Shown here piece by piece: positions 45,332 to 52,276 of a stretch of 64,000 bases of DNA; positions within the stretch are counted from its first letter, which is position 1, and the number at the start of each line of letters is the position of its first letter. The translations under genes were made by a program, and so were the position numbers. Below the pieces are notes generated by a model, which ran no database searches, was not told the origin of the DNA, and saw only the letters and a list, made by a program, of their open reading frames with translations. The stretch lies in NCBI RefSeq assembly GCF_030717945.1, contig NZ_JAVAIM010000001.1, positions 2,293,131 to 2,357,130 on the forward strand, written 5' to 3'. The DNA is from Qipengyuania profundimaris (lineage in GTDB: Bacteria; Pseudomonadota; Alphaproteobacteria; Sphingomonadales; Sphingomonadaceae).

Positions 45332-45412
45332 GGAAAGCGCATCTGCGCTTTCCTTGGCTGTTCCGTCCCACGCCCCCTCCCGAAGCCGAAGGGAAGCGCG
45401 CATGCGCTTTCC
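45332..45412. repeat. Pair of REP-like palindromes
   Basis: Palindrome 1 (45332-45353) has 10-bp perfect arms, GGAAAGCGCA and TGCGCTTTCC, around TC. Palindrome 2 (45391-45412) has arms GGGAAGCGC and GCGCTTTCC around GCAT, one mismatch from the first. They are in the same orientation, 59 bp start to start, in the gap between rpmF and the MBL-fold gene. They look like repetitive extragenic palindromes. A related half-site GAAAGCG follows at the end of the MBL gene. Confidence 0.65.
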
Positions 45413-45419
45413 GCATGCA

Positions 45420-46097
45420 TCAAGAAAGCGCGTAATCGCTTACGAAGGCATTGGTCTTGCGCTCTTGGCCGAAGGTGCTGGTCGGGCCGTGGCCGGGAAT
45501 GAAGGTCACATCGTCGCCCAGCGGCCAGAGCTTCTGCGTAATCGCGTCGATCAGGTCCTGGTGGTTGCCCATCGGAAAGTCCGTCCGCCCGATGCTACCC
45601 TGGAACAGGACGTCGCCGACGACGGCAAACTTGCTCGGTCGATGAAAGAACACGACATGGCCGGGCGTGTGGCCGGGGCAGTGGATGACTTCCAGCGTGA
45701 GGTCGCCGACGGTCACCGTGTCGCCGTCCACCAGCCAGCGGTCGGGCTCGAACACCTCGGCGTTCATGCCGTATTTCGCGCCGTCCTCGTCAAGGCGCGC
45801 GATCCAGAAGCGATCGGCCTCATGCGGGCCTTCGATCGGCAGGCCGAGTTCCTTCGCCAGCACGCCGGCCTCGCCGCAATGGTCCATATGGCCGTGGGTG
45901 ATGAGGATTTTCTCGAGCTCGACACCGGAATTGGCGACCGCCGCCTTGAGCTTGTCGAGATCGCCGCCCGGATCGACCAGCGCGCCCTTGTTGGTGGCGG
46001 TGCACCAGATCAGCGAGCAGTTCTGCTGGAGCGGCGTCACCGGTACGATGCCGGCTTTCATCGGAGGCTTCGCGGGGGCTTGGGTACTTTGTTCCAT
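45420..46097 (-). CDS. MBL-fold metallo-hydrolase (glyoxalase II-like)
   Basis: Metallo-beta-lactamase-fold hydrolase of 225 residues, cytoplasmic. The dimetal motif THGHMDHCGEAG is intact, with further His ligands in HCPGHTPGH and the terminal FIPGHGPTSTFG. It resembles YcbL/GloB-like thioester hydrolases; the substrate may be S-lactoylglutathione or another thioester. ATG at 46097 is chosen; ATG at 46061 is an alternative and neither has a strong ribosome site. Divergent from the cytochrome gene. Confidence 0.88.
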   Translation of the reverse strand: MEQSTQAPAKPPMKAGIVPVTPLQQNCSLIWCTATNKGALVDPGGDLDKLKAAVANSGVELEKILITHGHMDHCGEAGVLAKELGLPIEGPHEADRFWIARLDEDGAKYGMNAEVFEPDRWLVDGDTVTVGDLTLEVIHCPGHTPGHVVFFHRPSKFAVVGDVLFQGSIGRTDFPMGNHQDLIDAITQKLWPLGDDVTFIPGHGPTSTFGQERKTNAFVSDYALS

Positions 46098-46180
46098 GGT
46101 TCGAAAATGGTCGGATTGTTGATCGAAAACAAGGTTTGCCCGCGCAATCATGTTATGGTCCGTGGAAAAGGAGCCTAGGC

Positions 46181-46552
46181 ATGAACAGTTCGGGTATGAT
46201 GATCGTCGCCGTTTTCACACTGGCCGCCTGCGCAGCTTACGACACGCAGCAAGAGACAACCGGCACGCCGGTCGCTGGGGCATCCGCCGAAGTGCCGACT
46301 TTCGTCAGCGGTGTCTGCGGCGAATGTCACGCGGTGACGCTCGATGCCATCTCCCCCAACCCGCAAGCGCCGGGATTCGCCGATATTGCGAACAGCCCGG
46401 GCGTCACCCGCGAAACTCTCGAGACCTTCCTGTCGGACGCACACAACTATCCGATGCAGATGGATGTCGACCTGGTGGAAGAGGACATCGAACTGATCGC
46501 GGATTACCTGATGACGCTGCAATCCGAGGAGTATTCCAAACCGGTGGGATGA
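46181..46552 (+). CDS. Lipid-anchored small c-type cytochrome
   Basis: 123 residues. The signal ends in lipobox LAAC, so the protein is probably tethered to the membrane on the periplasmic side. One heme-binding CGECH follows near residue 45, and Met in NYPMQ is a candidate sixth ligand. It resembles monoheme class I cytochromes, but the partner oxidoreductase is not in the window. AAAAGGAG lies upstream of the ATG at 46181. Nothing nearby belongs to a respiratory complex. Confidence 0.82.
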   Translation: MNSSGMMIVAVFTLAACAAYDTQQETTGTPVAGASAEVPTFVSGVCGECHAVTLDAISPNPQAPGFADIANSPGVTRETLETFLSDAHNYPMQMDVDLVEEDIELIADYLMTLQSEEYSKPVG

Positions 46553-46568
46553 GGTCAGGAGCGACCGA

Positions 46569-46913
46569 TCAGTAGCGGCGGAATTCGACGATCCGGCCAT
46601 CGCTGCGGAACACGCAGTTGAACTGGTCGCGATCGCTACTGCGGACGTCGATTCGCCCGCGTACCCGCACGAGATCACTGCTGGGACGGTCCACATCGTC
46701 TATGCGGATGCGGCCATAGCGCGATGCTTCGCGGCCACAGGCGCGCACCGCCGCCTGTTCGAAATCGTCGCCGCCGTCGTAGCCGTAACGGTCATCGTCA
46801 TAGCGATCGTTGCCGAGAATACCGCCGAGCAGGCCGCCGTTACCGCCGTAGGCGGCACAGCCTCCTAGGGCGAGCGTTCCAGCCATGGCGAGGGGTAAGA
46901 GGATCTTTCGCAT
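46569..46913 (-). CDS. Uncharacterised lipoprotein
   Basis: 114 residues. Signal with lipobox LGGC, then a Gly/Asp/Tyr-rich low-complexity stretch (GGLLGGILGNDRYDDDRYGYDGG), then a compact C-terminal domain with two Cys (RACGREASRYGRIRI, FNCVFRSDGRIVEFRRY). Similar small glycine-zipper-like lipoproteins occur in sphingomonads; the function is unknown. GGAG lies before the ATG at 46913. A candidate EcfG promoter lies about 60 bp upstream, suggesting stress induction. Convergent with the cytochrome gene. Confidence 0.8.
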   Translation of the reverse strand: MRKILLPLAMAGTLALGGCAAYGGNGGLLGGILGNDRYDDDRYGYDGGDDFEQAAVRACGREASRYGRIRIDDVDRPSSDLVRVRGRIDVRSSDRDQFNCVFRSDGRIVEFRRY

Positions 46914-46970
46914 TCGGGTTCTCCGTCTGGTGTGACCTGCCGCGCCCACCCGACGCAGGAATGACGGAAT

Positions 46971-46995
46971 TACGAGTGCCGTAAGCGTTTGTTCC
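46971..46995 (-). promoter_or_regulatory. Candidate EcfG promoter of the uncharacterised lipoprotein gene
   Basis: On the minus strand GGAAC (46995-46991) is followed 16 nt later by CGTA (46974-46971), three of four bases of the EcfG -10 element CGTT. It is 58 bp upstream of the start codon. Confidence 0.5.
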
Positions 46996-47009
46996 GAATA
47001 GGCTTCCGA

Positions 47010-47696
47010 TTACACCCGCCCGCCCTTCCATACGACGCGGCCGATGACCTCCACCTCGTCGCGCGCGAGTTCGATCGGGGCGTAGGCATCGTTGGCGCTG
47101 ATCAGCTTGATGCGGCCCGGGGCACTGGCCTGGACCTGTTTGACATGCAGCGCGTCGCCGATGCGGACGACATGCACGCCCTCGCCCGCGCGCTTGTTGC
47201 GGTCGACGAAGATCTCGTCCCCGCTGCGCAGGAGCGGTTCCATGCTGTCGCCCTCGACGCGGATCGCGGACAGGTCGGCGCCTTCCAGCCCCATTTCGCG
47301 TAACCAGCGGCGGGAGAACTGGAAGAGATCGTAGGAAATTTCCTCTGCCGAGAAAGAGCCGGGTCCAGCAGATGCATCGAGCGGCAAGCGCGGCACTTCG
47401 ACCCACTCGCCCCGGGCGGCCGTGGGATCACCAACCTGCGCCGCATGGCGAGCGGCTGGCGGGTCGTCGAAATGCCGCGTTTCGATAGCACGCGTAGATA
47501 TTCCTAGAAACTCCGCAATCTTGCGGACATCCGGCTCGTCCAGATGACGCGGGCTGCCACGAGTCACATATTGCTGGAGATAGGCGGGATTGCGCCCGAT
47601 CAAGCGTGAAAGCCCGGCCAGGCTTGCCCCCTTATGCAGGGCCATATCCTGCAAACGCCGGCGGGCGCGCTGTTCGTCGCGTGGGATGTTTTCCAT
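47010..47696 (-). CDS. CI-like repressor with S24 autoprotease domain
   Basis: 228 residues: an N-terminal DNA-binding HTH region (ASLAGLSRLIGRNPAYLQQYV, about residues 24-44), a linker with an Ala-Gly cleavage-type dipeptide in DASAGPGSF, and a C-terminal S24/LexA-type peptidase. The catalytic Ser lies in VEGDSMEPLL and the catalytic Lys in LHVKQVQ. This is the layout of phage CI/LexA-fold repressors that self-cleave after DNA damage, but the HTH is not LexA-type. ATG at 47696. Faces a small gene across twin palindromes, so it is likely autoregulated. Confidence 0.9.
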   Translation of the reverse strand: MENIPRDEQRARRRLQDMALHKGASLAGLSRLIGRNPAYLQQYVTRGSPRHLDEPDVRKIAEFLGISTRAIETRHFDDPPAARHAAQVGDPTAARGEWVEVPRLPLDASAGPGSFSAEEISYDLFQFSRRWLREMGLEGADLSAIRVEGDSMEPLLRSGDEIFVDRNKRAGEGVHVVRIGDALHVKQVQASAPGRIKLISANDAYAPIELARDEVEVIGRVVWKGGRV

Positions 47697-47702
47697 GAAA
47701 TT

Positions 47703-47717
47703 TCCTATAGCATAGGA
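47703..47717. promoter_or_regulatory. Palindromic operator O1 between the repressor and the small gene
   Basis: TCCTAT and ATAGGA form a perfect palindrome around AGC. It starts 7 bp from the repressor start codon, as expected of an autorepression site. Confidence 0.6.
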
Positions 47718-47721
47718 TTTT

Positions 47722-47737
47722 TCCTAGACAAGTAGGA
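47722..47737. promoter_or_regulatory. Palindromic operator O2 next to O1
   Basis: TCCTA and TAGGA repeat the O1 half-sites around a 6-bp spacer. Its centre is about 20 bp from the centre of O1, near two helical turns, which favours co-operative binding of two repressor dimers. Confidence 0.6.
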
Positions 47738-47807
47738 TTTCGGTTGGAACGTATAGTGAACACGGCGAGCGATTCGCCAGTCAGTTCAGCCAATTGGGAG
47801 CTTTCGC

Positions 47808-48020
47808 ATGCTGATCCGATCCATCGAGAAATTCCTGCGCCAGCACGAAATGGCGGCCACGAAGTTCGGCCGCCTCGCCGCGCATGATCCGCGATTCGTG
47901 CTCGACCTCAGGTTGGGGCGCGAGCCGCGCGACGGCACCGAACAGCGCATCCGCGGCTTCATGGCCGGCTTCGAAGCCGCGCAAGAGAGCTGTGTGCGGG
48001 AGGCAGCCCATGTCGGTTGA
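47808..48020 (+). CDS. Small HTH-like protein divergent from the CI-like repressor
   Basis: 70 residues. The central MAATKFGRLAAHDPRFVLDLRLGREPRDGTEQRIRGFM has the spacing of a Cro-type helix-turn-helix, where the second helix would be DPRFVLDLR. This is a by-eye assignment; a short alphaproteobacterial family with T-FGR and DPRFV motifs looks the same. GGGAG lies upstream of the ATG at 47808. Overlaps the next gene by 11 bp. Its position opposite the repressor, across shared operators, is that of a phage cro gene. Confidence 0.75.
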   Translation: MLIRSIEKFLRQHEMAATKFGRLAAHDPRFVLDLRLGREPRDGTEQRIRGFMAGFEAAQESCVREAAHVG

Positions 48021-48363
48021 AGCGAAACTCAAGCGCCCTTCCCGCACCCGCCGCACGTCCGGCGACCGCTTGTGCGAAGCTCTGATGACGCTGGCCCAGC
48101 ATCACGCGCAGGTCATAACACATAGCGAAAAGGCTTGGGCCAGCATCACCTTTGCCGGGACGCGGCATTCTCTGGCGCTGGTGTTCGCAGGCGCGGACGC
48201 AGTCGAAGCGGGCGAGCATTTCGTGGCCGAGCTCCCCGATCACGAATTCGCCATTCCCGGCCAGCTGGTGGCCGACGCGACCATTGTCGAAGTCGAACAC
48301 CGCATCGCGCCCGACCCGCGGTTTGTGGTGCAATGCGAGTTGCTGTTGCTGGAGGACGCGTAA
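48010..48363 (+). CDS. Conserved-looking protein of unknown function, coupled to the HTH-like gene
   Basis: 117 residues, soluble, with a basic N-terminus (KLKRPSRTRR) and an alpha/beta body (WASITFAGTRHSLALVFAG, QLVADATIVEVEH) ending in hydrophobic strands. No family is recognised. The ATG at 48010 lies inside the end of the preceding gene, so the two are translationally coupled and probably under the same operators. Convergent with the dehydrogenase gene. Confidence 0.75.
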   Translation: MSVEAKLKRPSRTRRTSGDRLCEALMTLAQHHAQVITHSEKAWASITFAGTRHSLALVFAGADAVEAGEHFVAELPDHEFAIPGQLVADATIVEVEHRIAPDPRFVVQCELLLLEDA

Positions 48364-48372
48364 ACCGCCCGG

Positions 48373-49311
48373 TTAGTAGCCCGCGTCGAGGTCCATTTGC
48401 GGCTGGACCGGCTCGCCCGCTTCCCAGCGCTGCAGGTTCTCGATGAAGCGGTCGGCGCTGCGCTGGAACATCTTCGTTTGCGCGCGGCCCGACAGGTGCA
48501 TGGTGATCTGTGCGCTCTCCATCTCCCACAACGGATGATCGTCGGGCAGCGGCTCCGGATCGGTGACGTCCAGCAGGGCCGCTTCGATTTTCTGTTCCTT
48601 GAGGGCGGCGACCAGCGCGTCCTGATCGACCACATCGCCGCGCGCGATGTTCACCAGCACGGCATTGGGGCGCATGGCGGCGAGCTCGATTTCGCCGATC
48701 ATGCCTTTCGTTTCCTCGGTCGAGGGAACGGCGAGTACGACCCAGTCGAAGTCGCCCAGCTTCTGGCGCCACTCGCCGGGTCGCAATGCGCCCTCCCCGC
48801 CCGAGCGGCGCACCGACACCACGGTCATGTCGAAAGCTTCGAGCCGCGTCTTCACCAGGCTGCCGATCGCGCCCATGCCGAGCAGCAGGACCCGTTCGCC
48901 AGCGAGTTCGCGCTTGCCCGGGCTATCCATCAGCCATTCCTTGCGGTCCTGCGCGCGCACCACCTCGCGATAGCCCTTCGCATGGGCGAGCATCAGCATG
49001 ACGACATATTCGGCGATGGTCAGTGCGTTGATGCCGACGCCGTTGGTCACGACCACGCCGCGTTCCTTGAGCAGGTCCAGCGGCATGAAATCGAGCCCGG
49101 CATAGATCGAGTTGAGCCACTTGAGACTGGTCGCCGCCCTGGCGATCTCGATCATCGGCTCCTTCTCATTGAGGTCGAACCAGCCGATCTCGGCTTCGGG
49201 CGCGAGGTCCAGCGCCTCTTCCTTGCTGGCAAACCAGTGGGGCTCGACCCATTCGGGCAGGCGCGGTTCGACGAGCGGACGGATCAGGGCGGACAGGACG
49301 GCTATGGTCAT
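48373..49311 (-). CDS. D-2-hydroxyacid dehydrogenase
   Basis: NAD(P)-dependent 2-hydroxyacid dehydrogenase of 312 residues. Rossmann motif LLGMGAIGS is near residues 143-151, with catalytic Arg in VNIARGDVVDQ, Glu in TDPEPLP and His in TMHLSGRAQ (a sequence that replaces the usual PHxAG). The substrate is unknown (glyoxylate/hydroxypyruvate-type enzymes look similar). GAGGAG lies 11 nt before the ATG at 49311. Downstream of cysS and the DUF559 gene on the same strand. Confidence 0.88.
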   Translation of the reverse strand: MTIAVLSALIRPLVEPRLPEWVEPHWFASKEEALDLAPEAEIGWFDLNEKEPMIEIARAATSLKWLNSIYAGLDFMPLDLLKERGVVVTNGVGINALTIAEYVVMLMLAHAKGYREVVRAQDRKEWLMDSPGKRELAGERVLLLGMGAIGSLVKTRLEAFDMTVVSVRRSGGEGALRPGEWRQKLGDFDWVVLAVPSTEETKGMIGEIELAAMRPNAVLVNIARGDVVDQDALVAALKEQKIEAALLDVTDPEPLPDDHPLWEMESAQITMHLSGRAQTKMFQRSADRFIENLQRWEAGEPVQPQMDLDAGY

Positions 49312-49345
49312 CGGGCGGTTCTCCTCGGCAGGCCTTCTTGCCGGT

Positions 49346-49657
49346 TCAGACCGCCCTGGCAAACCGCTCGCGGCGCGGTGCGGCGATGTCGAGGATCGCA
49401 TCGGCGACTTCGGAGGCGTTCTGCTTCACGTGGCTGGGCGGGACCTGCATGATGTCCACCCTATTCGCCTCCTGCCAGGCATCGCGGGTTTCGTGCTTCG
49501 CGGTCTTGAATGGGTCGTCCTCGATCTCGACCGCGAGATGCGCGTCTTCGCAATAGAACGGCAGGGTGAAGCCGTCGCCGGCATAGTCACGGACGAATGT
49601 CAGCCCCCGCGGCGCGTCTTTCAGATGTTCCCAGAGAAGCGCGTGCGGGTCTGCCAT
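49346..49657 (-). CDS. DUF559-like protein (Vsr-endonuclease-related fold)
   Basis: 103 residues. The segment TLPFYCEDAHLAVEIEDDPF followed by ETRDAWQEANRVDIMQV matches the core of DUF559 proteins, which share the restriction-endonuclease fold with Vsr. The usual Asp-Glu-x-Lys pattern is only partly visible, so activity is doubtful. The ATG at 49657 lies directly behind the cysS stop with GGAG 9 nt upstream, so it is likely translated from the cysS transcript. Confidence 0.75.
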   Translation of the reverse strand: MADPHALLWEHLKDAPRGLTFVRDYAGDGFTLPFYCEDAHLAVEIEDDPFKTAKHETRDAWQEANRVDIMQVPPSHVKQNASEVADAILDIAAPRRERFARAV

Positions 49658-49659
49658 TC

Positions 49660-51153
49660 CTACAGTCTCCATTCCCATCCCAGCGGGTCGCCGTCCATGA
49701 CCTCGACGCCCTTCGCCGCGAGACTGTCGCGGATTGCATCGGAAGTTGCAAAGTCTTTCGCCGCGCGGGCTTCTTTGCGGCGCTGAAGTTCGGCTTCGAT
49801 CTCGGCCTCGGTGAGCTGTGCGTCCTTCGGGCGGATGCGAAGGTCGGTGCGATCTATTTGGAGCAGGTTCAATCCCAAAACTCGATCCATCGAAAGAACC
49901 AGACCAAGGCGTTCGGAAGGATCGACCTTTTTCGAAGCCAAGACCTCTTCGAGCGCTGTCAGCGCCTCTGGCGTGTTAAGATCGTCAGATAGCGATGCTT
50001 CAAATCGCTTAAGCAGCGGATGAAGAACCTTTGGCGTGTTCAGAGATTTGGCCCGTCGCTCCTCCATGGGAAGCGCATGCCAACTTTCATCTTCTGCAAG
50101 GACGCGCTCTCCCGCCATCACCATCCGCTTTAATCGCGTCAGCGCCGCCTGCAGTCCCTCCCAGCTGAACTCCAGCTCGCTGCGGTAATGCGCCTGCAGA
50201 CACATCAGGCGGTATGCGAGCGGGTGGTAGCCCTTGTCGACCAGCAGTTGCAGGCGCAGGAATTCGCCCGCGCTTTTGCTCATCTTTCCGCTGCGTTCGA
50301 CGAGGAAGTTGTTGTGCATCCAGATCCGTGCGCCCGAATTGCGCGCGTCGTCCAACCCGTTCGTGCAGCAATAAGCCTGGTTCTGCGCGATCTCGTTCGG
50401 GTGGTGGATCTCGCGGTGGTCGATCCCGCCGGTGTGGATGTCGAAGGGAAAGCCGAGCAGTTTCTCGCCCATGACGGAGCATTCGAGATGCCAGCCGGGA
50501 GCGCCTTTGCCCCAAGGCGAATCCCACTCCATTTGCCGCGTTTCGCCTGCGGGCGTCTTGCGCCAGATCGCGAAATCGGCCTGGTTGCGCTTGCCCTCGA
50601 CCGTGTCGATCCGGCCCTCGGCGTCACCGTCGTTGGCGTCCGTAGCGGCGCGCGCCAGCCGCCCATAATCCGCCACCGTCGAGACATCGAAATAGAGCCC
50701 GCTGTCGAGTTCGTAGCAGTGCTTGTCGGCGATCCTCTCGCCCCAGGCGATCATCGCCTCGACATATTCGGTGGCGCGCGGATGCTGCTTGGGCTGGACG
50801 TTCAGCCGCGCCAGATCGCGCTCGAAATCCTCTTGGTAGAATTTCGCGATGTCCCACGCGCTCTTGTTCTCGCGCGCGGCCATCTTCTCCATCTTGTCCT
50901 CGCCCTCGTCCGCATCGGAGGTGAGGTGACCGACATCGGTGATGTTGATCACATGGGTGAGCTTGTAGCCCTTCCACTGCAGCACGCGCCCCAGCGTGTC
51001 GGCGAAGACATAGGCGCGCATGTTGCCGATGTGCTGGTAGTTGTAGACCGTCGGCCCGCAGGAATAGACGCGCGCCTCGCCTTCGTGGATCGGCTGGAAT
51101 TCTTCCAGCTGGCGGGTCAGCGAATTGAACAGCTTGAGCGGCGTCTCGGTCAT
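49660..51153 (-). CDS. cysS: Cysteinyl-tRNA synthetase
   Basis: Class I aminoacyl-tRNA synthetase charging tRNA-Cys, 497 residues. CGPTVYNYQHIGN holds a zinc Cys and the HIGH-type signature; KMSKS lies in the second half. Zinc ligands appear again in LECSVM and the HPNEIAQ region. The ATG at 51153 fits the family; the long upstream frame is spurious because it runs into the nitroreductase. First gene of the cysS-DUF559-dehydrogenase run. Confidence 0.96.
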   Translation of the reverse strand: MTETPLKLFNSLTRQLEEFQPIHEGEARVYSCGPTVYNYQHIGNMRAYVFADTLGRVLQWKGYKLTHVINITDVGHLTSDADEGEDKMEKMAARENKSAWDIAKFYQEDFERDLARLNVQPKQHPRATEYVEAMIAWGERIADKHCYELDSGLYFDVSTVADYGRLARAATDANDGDAEGRIDTVEGKRNQADFAIWRKTPAGETRQMEWDSPWGKGAPGWHLECSVMGEKLLGFPFDIHTGGIDHREIHHPNEIAQNQAYCCTNGLDDARNSGARIWMHNNFLVERSGKMSKSAGEFLRLQLLVDKGYHPLAYRLMCLQAHYRSELEFSWEGLQAALTRLKRMVMAGERVLAEDESWHALPMEERRAKSLNTPKVLHPLLKRFEASLSDDLNTPEALTALEEVLASKKVDPSERLGLVLSMDRVLGLNLLQIDRTDLRIRPKDAQLTEAEIEAELQRRKEARAAKDFATSDAIRDSLAAKGVEVMDGDPLGWEWRL

Positions 51154-51179
51154 GGGCTGCGCATTAGGTCGCGCTTCGC

Positions 51180-51854
51180 CTACTGCCAACCCTCCCAGCG
51201 CACAGCCTCGTCGATGTCGGCGCGCTTCACTTCGAACTGGTTCACGGCTGCATCCTCGTCGCGGTAGCCGATGGCGACGCCGCAGAAGAAGATGTGGTCC
51301 TCGGGAATGTCGACCATCTCGCGGATTTGCGGGGAATAGACCGCCCAGGCTTCCTGGAAGCAGGTGTCGAGGCCCTCTTCGCGGCACAGCAGGCCGATGG
51401 TCTGGAGCCACATGCCGATATCGCTCCACTGCGGCGGGCCCATGTATTTGGGCGTGTGGACCAGCATCAGCACCGGCGCACCGAAGGCGCGGAAGTTGTT
51501 GGCGAACCACATCAGGCGCTTGCCCTTGTCCTCGCGGGAGATTTCGAGCGCACCATACATGTCCTCGCCCACCCCGCGGCGGCGCTGTTCATAGGCCCCA
51601 TCGAGTTCGGGTGGATAGACGTGATACTCGGGCGCATGCGCCGCGCGGCCCTTGGGAAACTCCTCGGCAATCCGGTCGAACAGCTTCTGCATCGGCTCGC
51701 CGGTGAGGACGATGCCGTGCCACGGCTGGGTATTCCCGCCGGAGGGAGAACGCTGCGCCTTCTCTAGGATGCGGGTGAGCATCTCACGCTCGACCGGCTG
51801 ATCGGTGAACGCACGGACGGACCGGCGGGTCTGGACGGCTTCGGATACCTTCAT
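51180..51854 (-). CDS. Nitroreductase
   Basis: FMN-dependent oxidoreductase of 224 residues. The N-terminal MKVSEAVQTRRSVRAFTDQPV and the FMN-contact RSPSGGNTQPWH are typical of the nitroreductase family, as is the C-terminal FFCGVAIGYRD. The substrate is unknown. Start ATG at 51854. It lies 5 bp after the small A+T-rich gene, so both are probably on the cobT transcript. Confidence 0.9.
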   Translation of the reverse strand: MKVSEAVQTRRSVRAFTDQPVEREMLTRILEKAQRSPSGGNTQPWHGIVLTGEPMQKLFDRIAEEFPKGRAAHAPEYHVYPPELDGAYEQRRRGVGEDMYGALEISREDKGKRLMWFANNFRAFGAPVLMLVHTPKYMGPPQWSDIGMWLQTIGLLCREEGLDTCFQEAWAVYSPQIREMVDIPEDHIFFCGVAIGYRDEDAAVNQFEVKRADIDEAVRWEGWQ

Positions 51855-51859
51855 CGTAA

Positions 51860-52276
51860 TTACTTCAAAATCCTCATTTCAATAGTGGGAAGATCATCTG
51901 CATCACATATCACTTCCACACACTGATCGAGTCCTGCAATTAGCCAGTGCTTTTGAGGTCCAGTCAGGCCAGCAACACTGTTAGCAGACAACCATTCGAG
52001 ATAGGGGCTTTGTTCAATTGTGTAGACAGTAGCGACCTCAATCTCTTCCGCTTTACGCACGGTCCAATAATCGAGCATGTCGCCCTCGTCTTGCGAGCGA
52101 AAACTCGTAGGCAGATCGAAAGAGATCGTCACCGACCGAGTGTGATCCTGCATCTGGATCCGCAGGGATCGACCATCCCAAACAACAGCTTCAATCTCGT
52201 ATAACCTCCACGCGCCCTTTGCTCGAGGAGGCTGGGCATCGGCTAATGAAAACCCAGAAAGTCCAGATTTTTCCAA
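51860..52276 (-). CDS. Uncharacterised protein
   Basis: 138 residues, soluble, mixed alpha/beta, with several Trp (WRLYEIEAVVWDG, LDYWTVRK, YLEWLSANS). No family recognised. The only upstream start is TTG at 52276, directly behind the cobT stop (TGATTG) with GGAG close by; a start at the internal Met42 is also conceivable. Codon and base use are visibly A+T-richer than cobT and the nitroreductase, which suggests acquisition. Expression is uncertain. Confidence 0.6.
   Translation of the reverse strand: MEKSGLSGFSLADAQPPRAKGAWRLYEIEAVVWDGRSLRIQMQDHTRSVTISFDLPTSFRSQDEGDMLDYWTVRKAEEIEVATVYTIEQSPYLEWLSANSVAGLTGPQKHWLIAGLDQCVEVICDADDLPTIEMRILK

Noticed and set aside
45178-45423. 81-codon ORF through the palindrome pair
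   Set aside because: Spans REP-like repeats and the rpmF leader; no ribosome site and no family.
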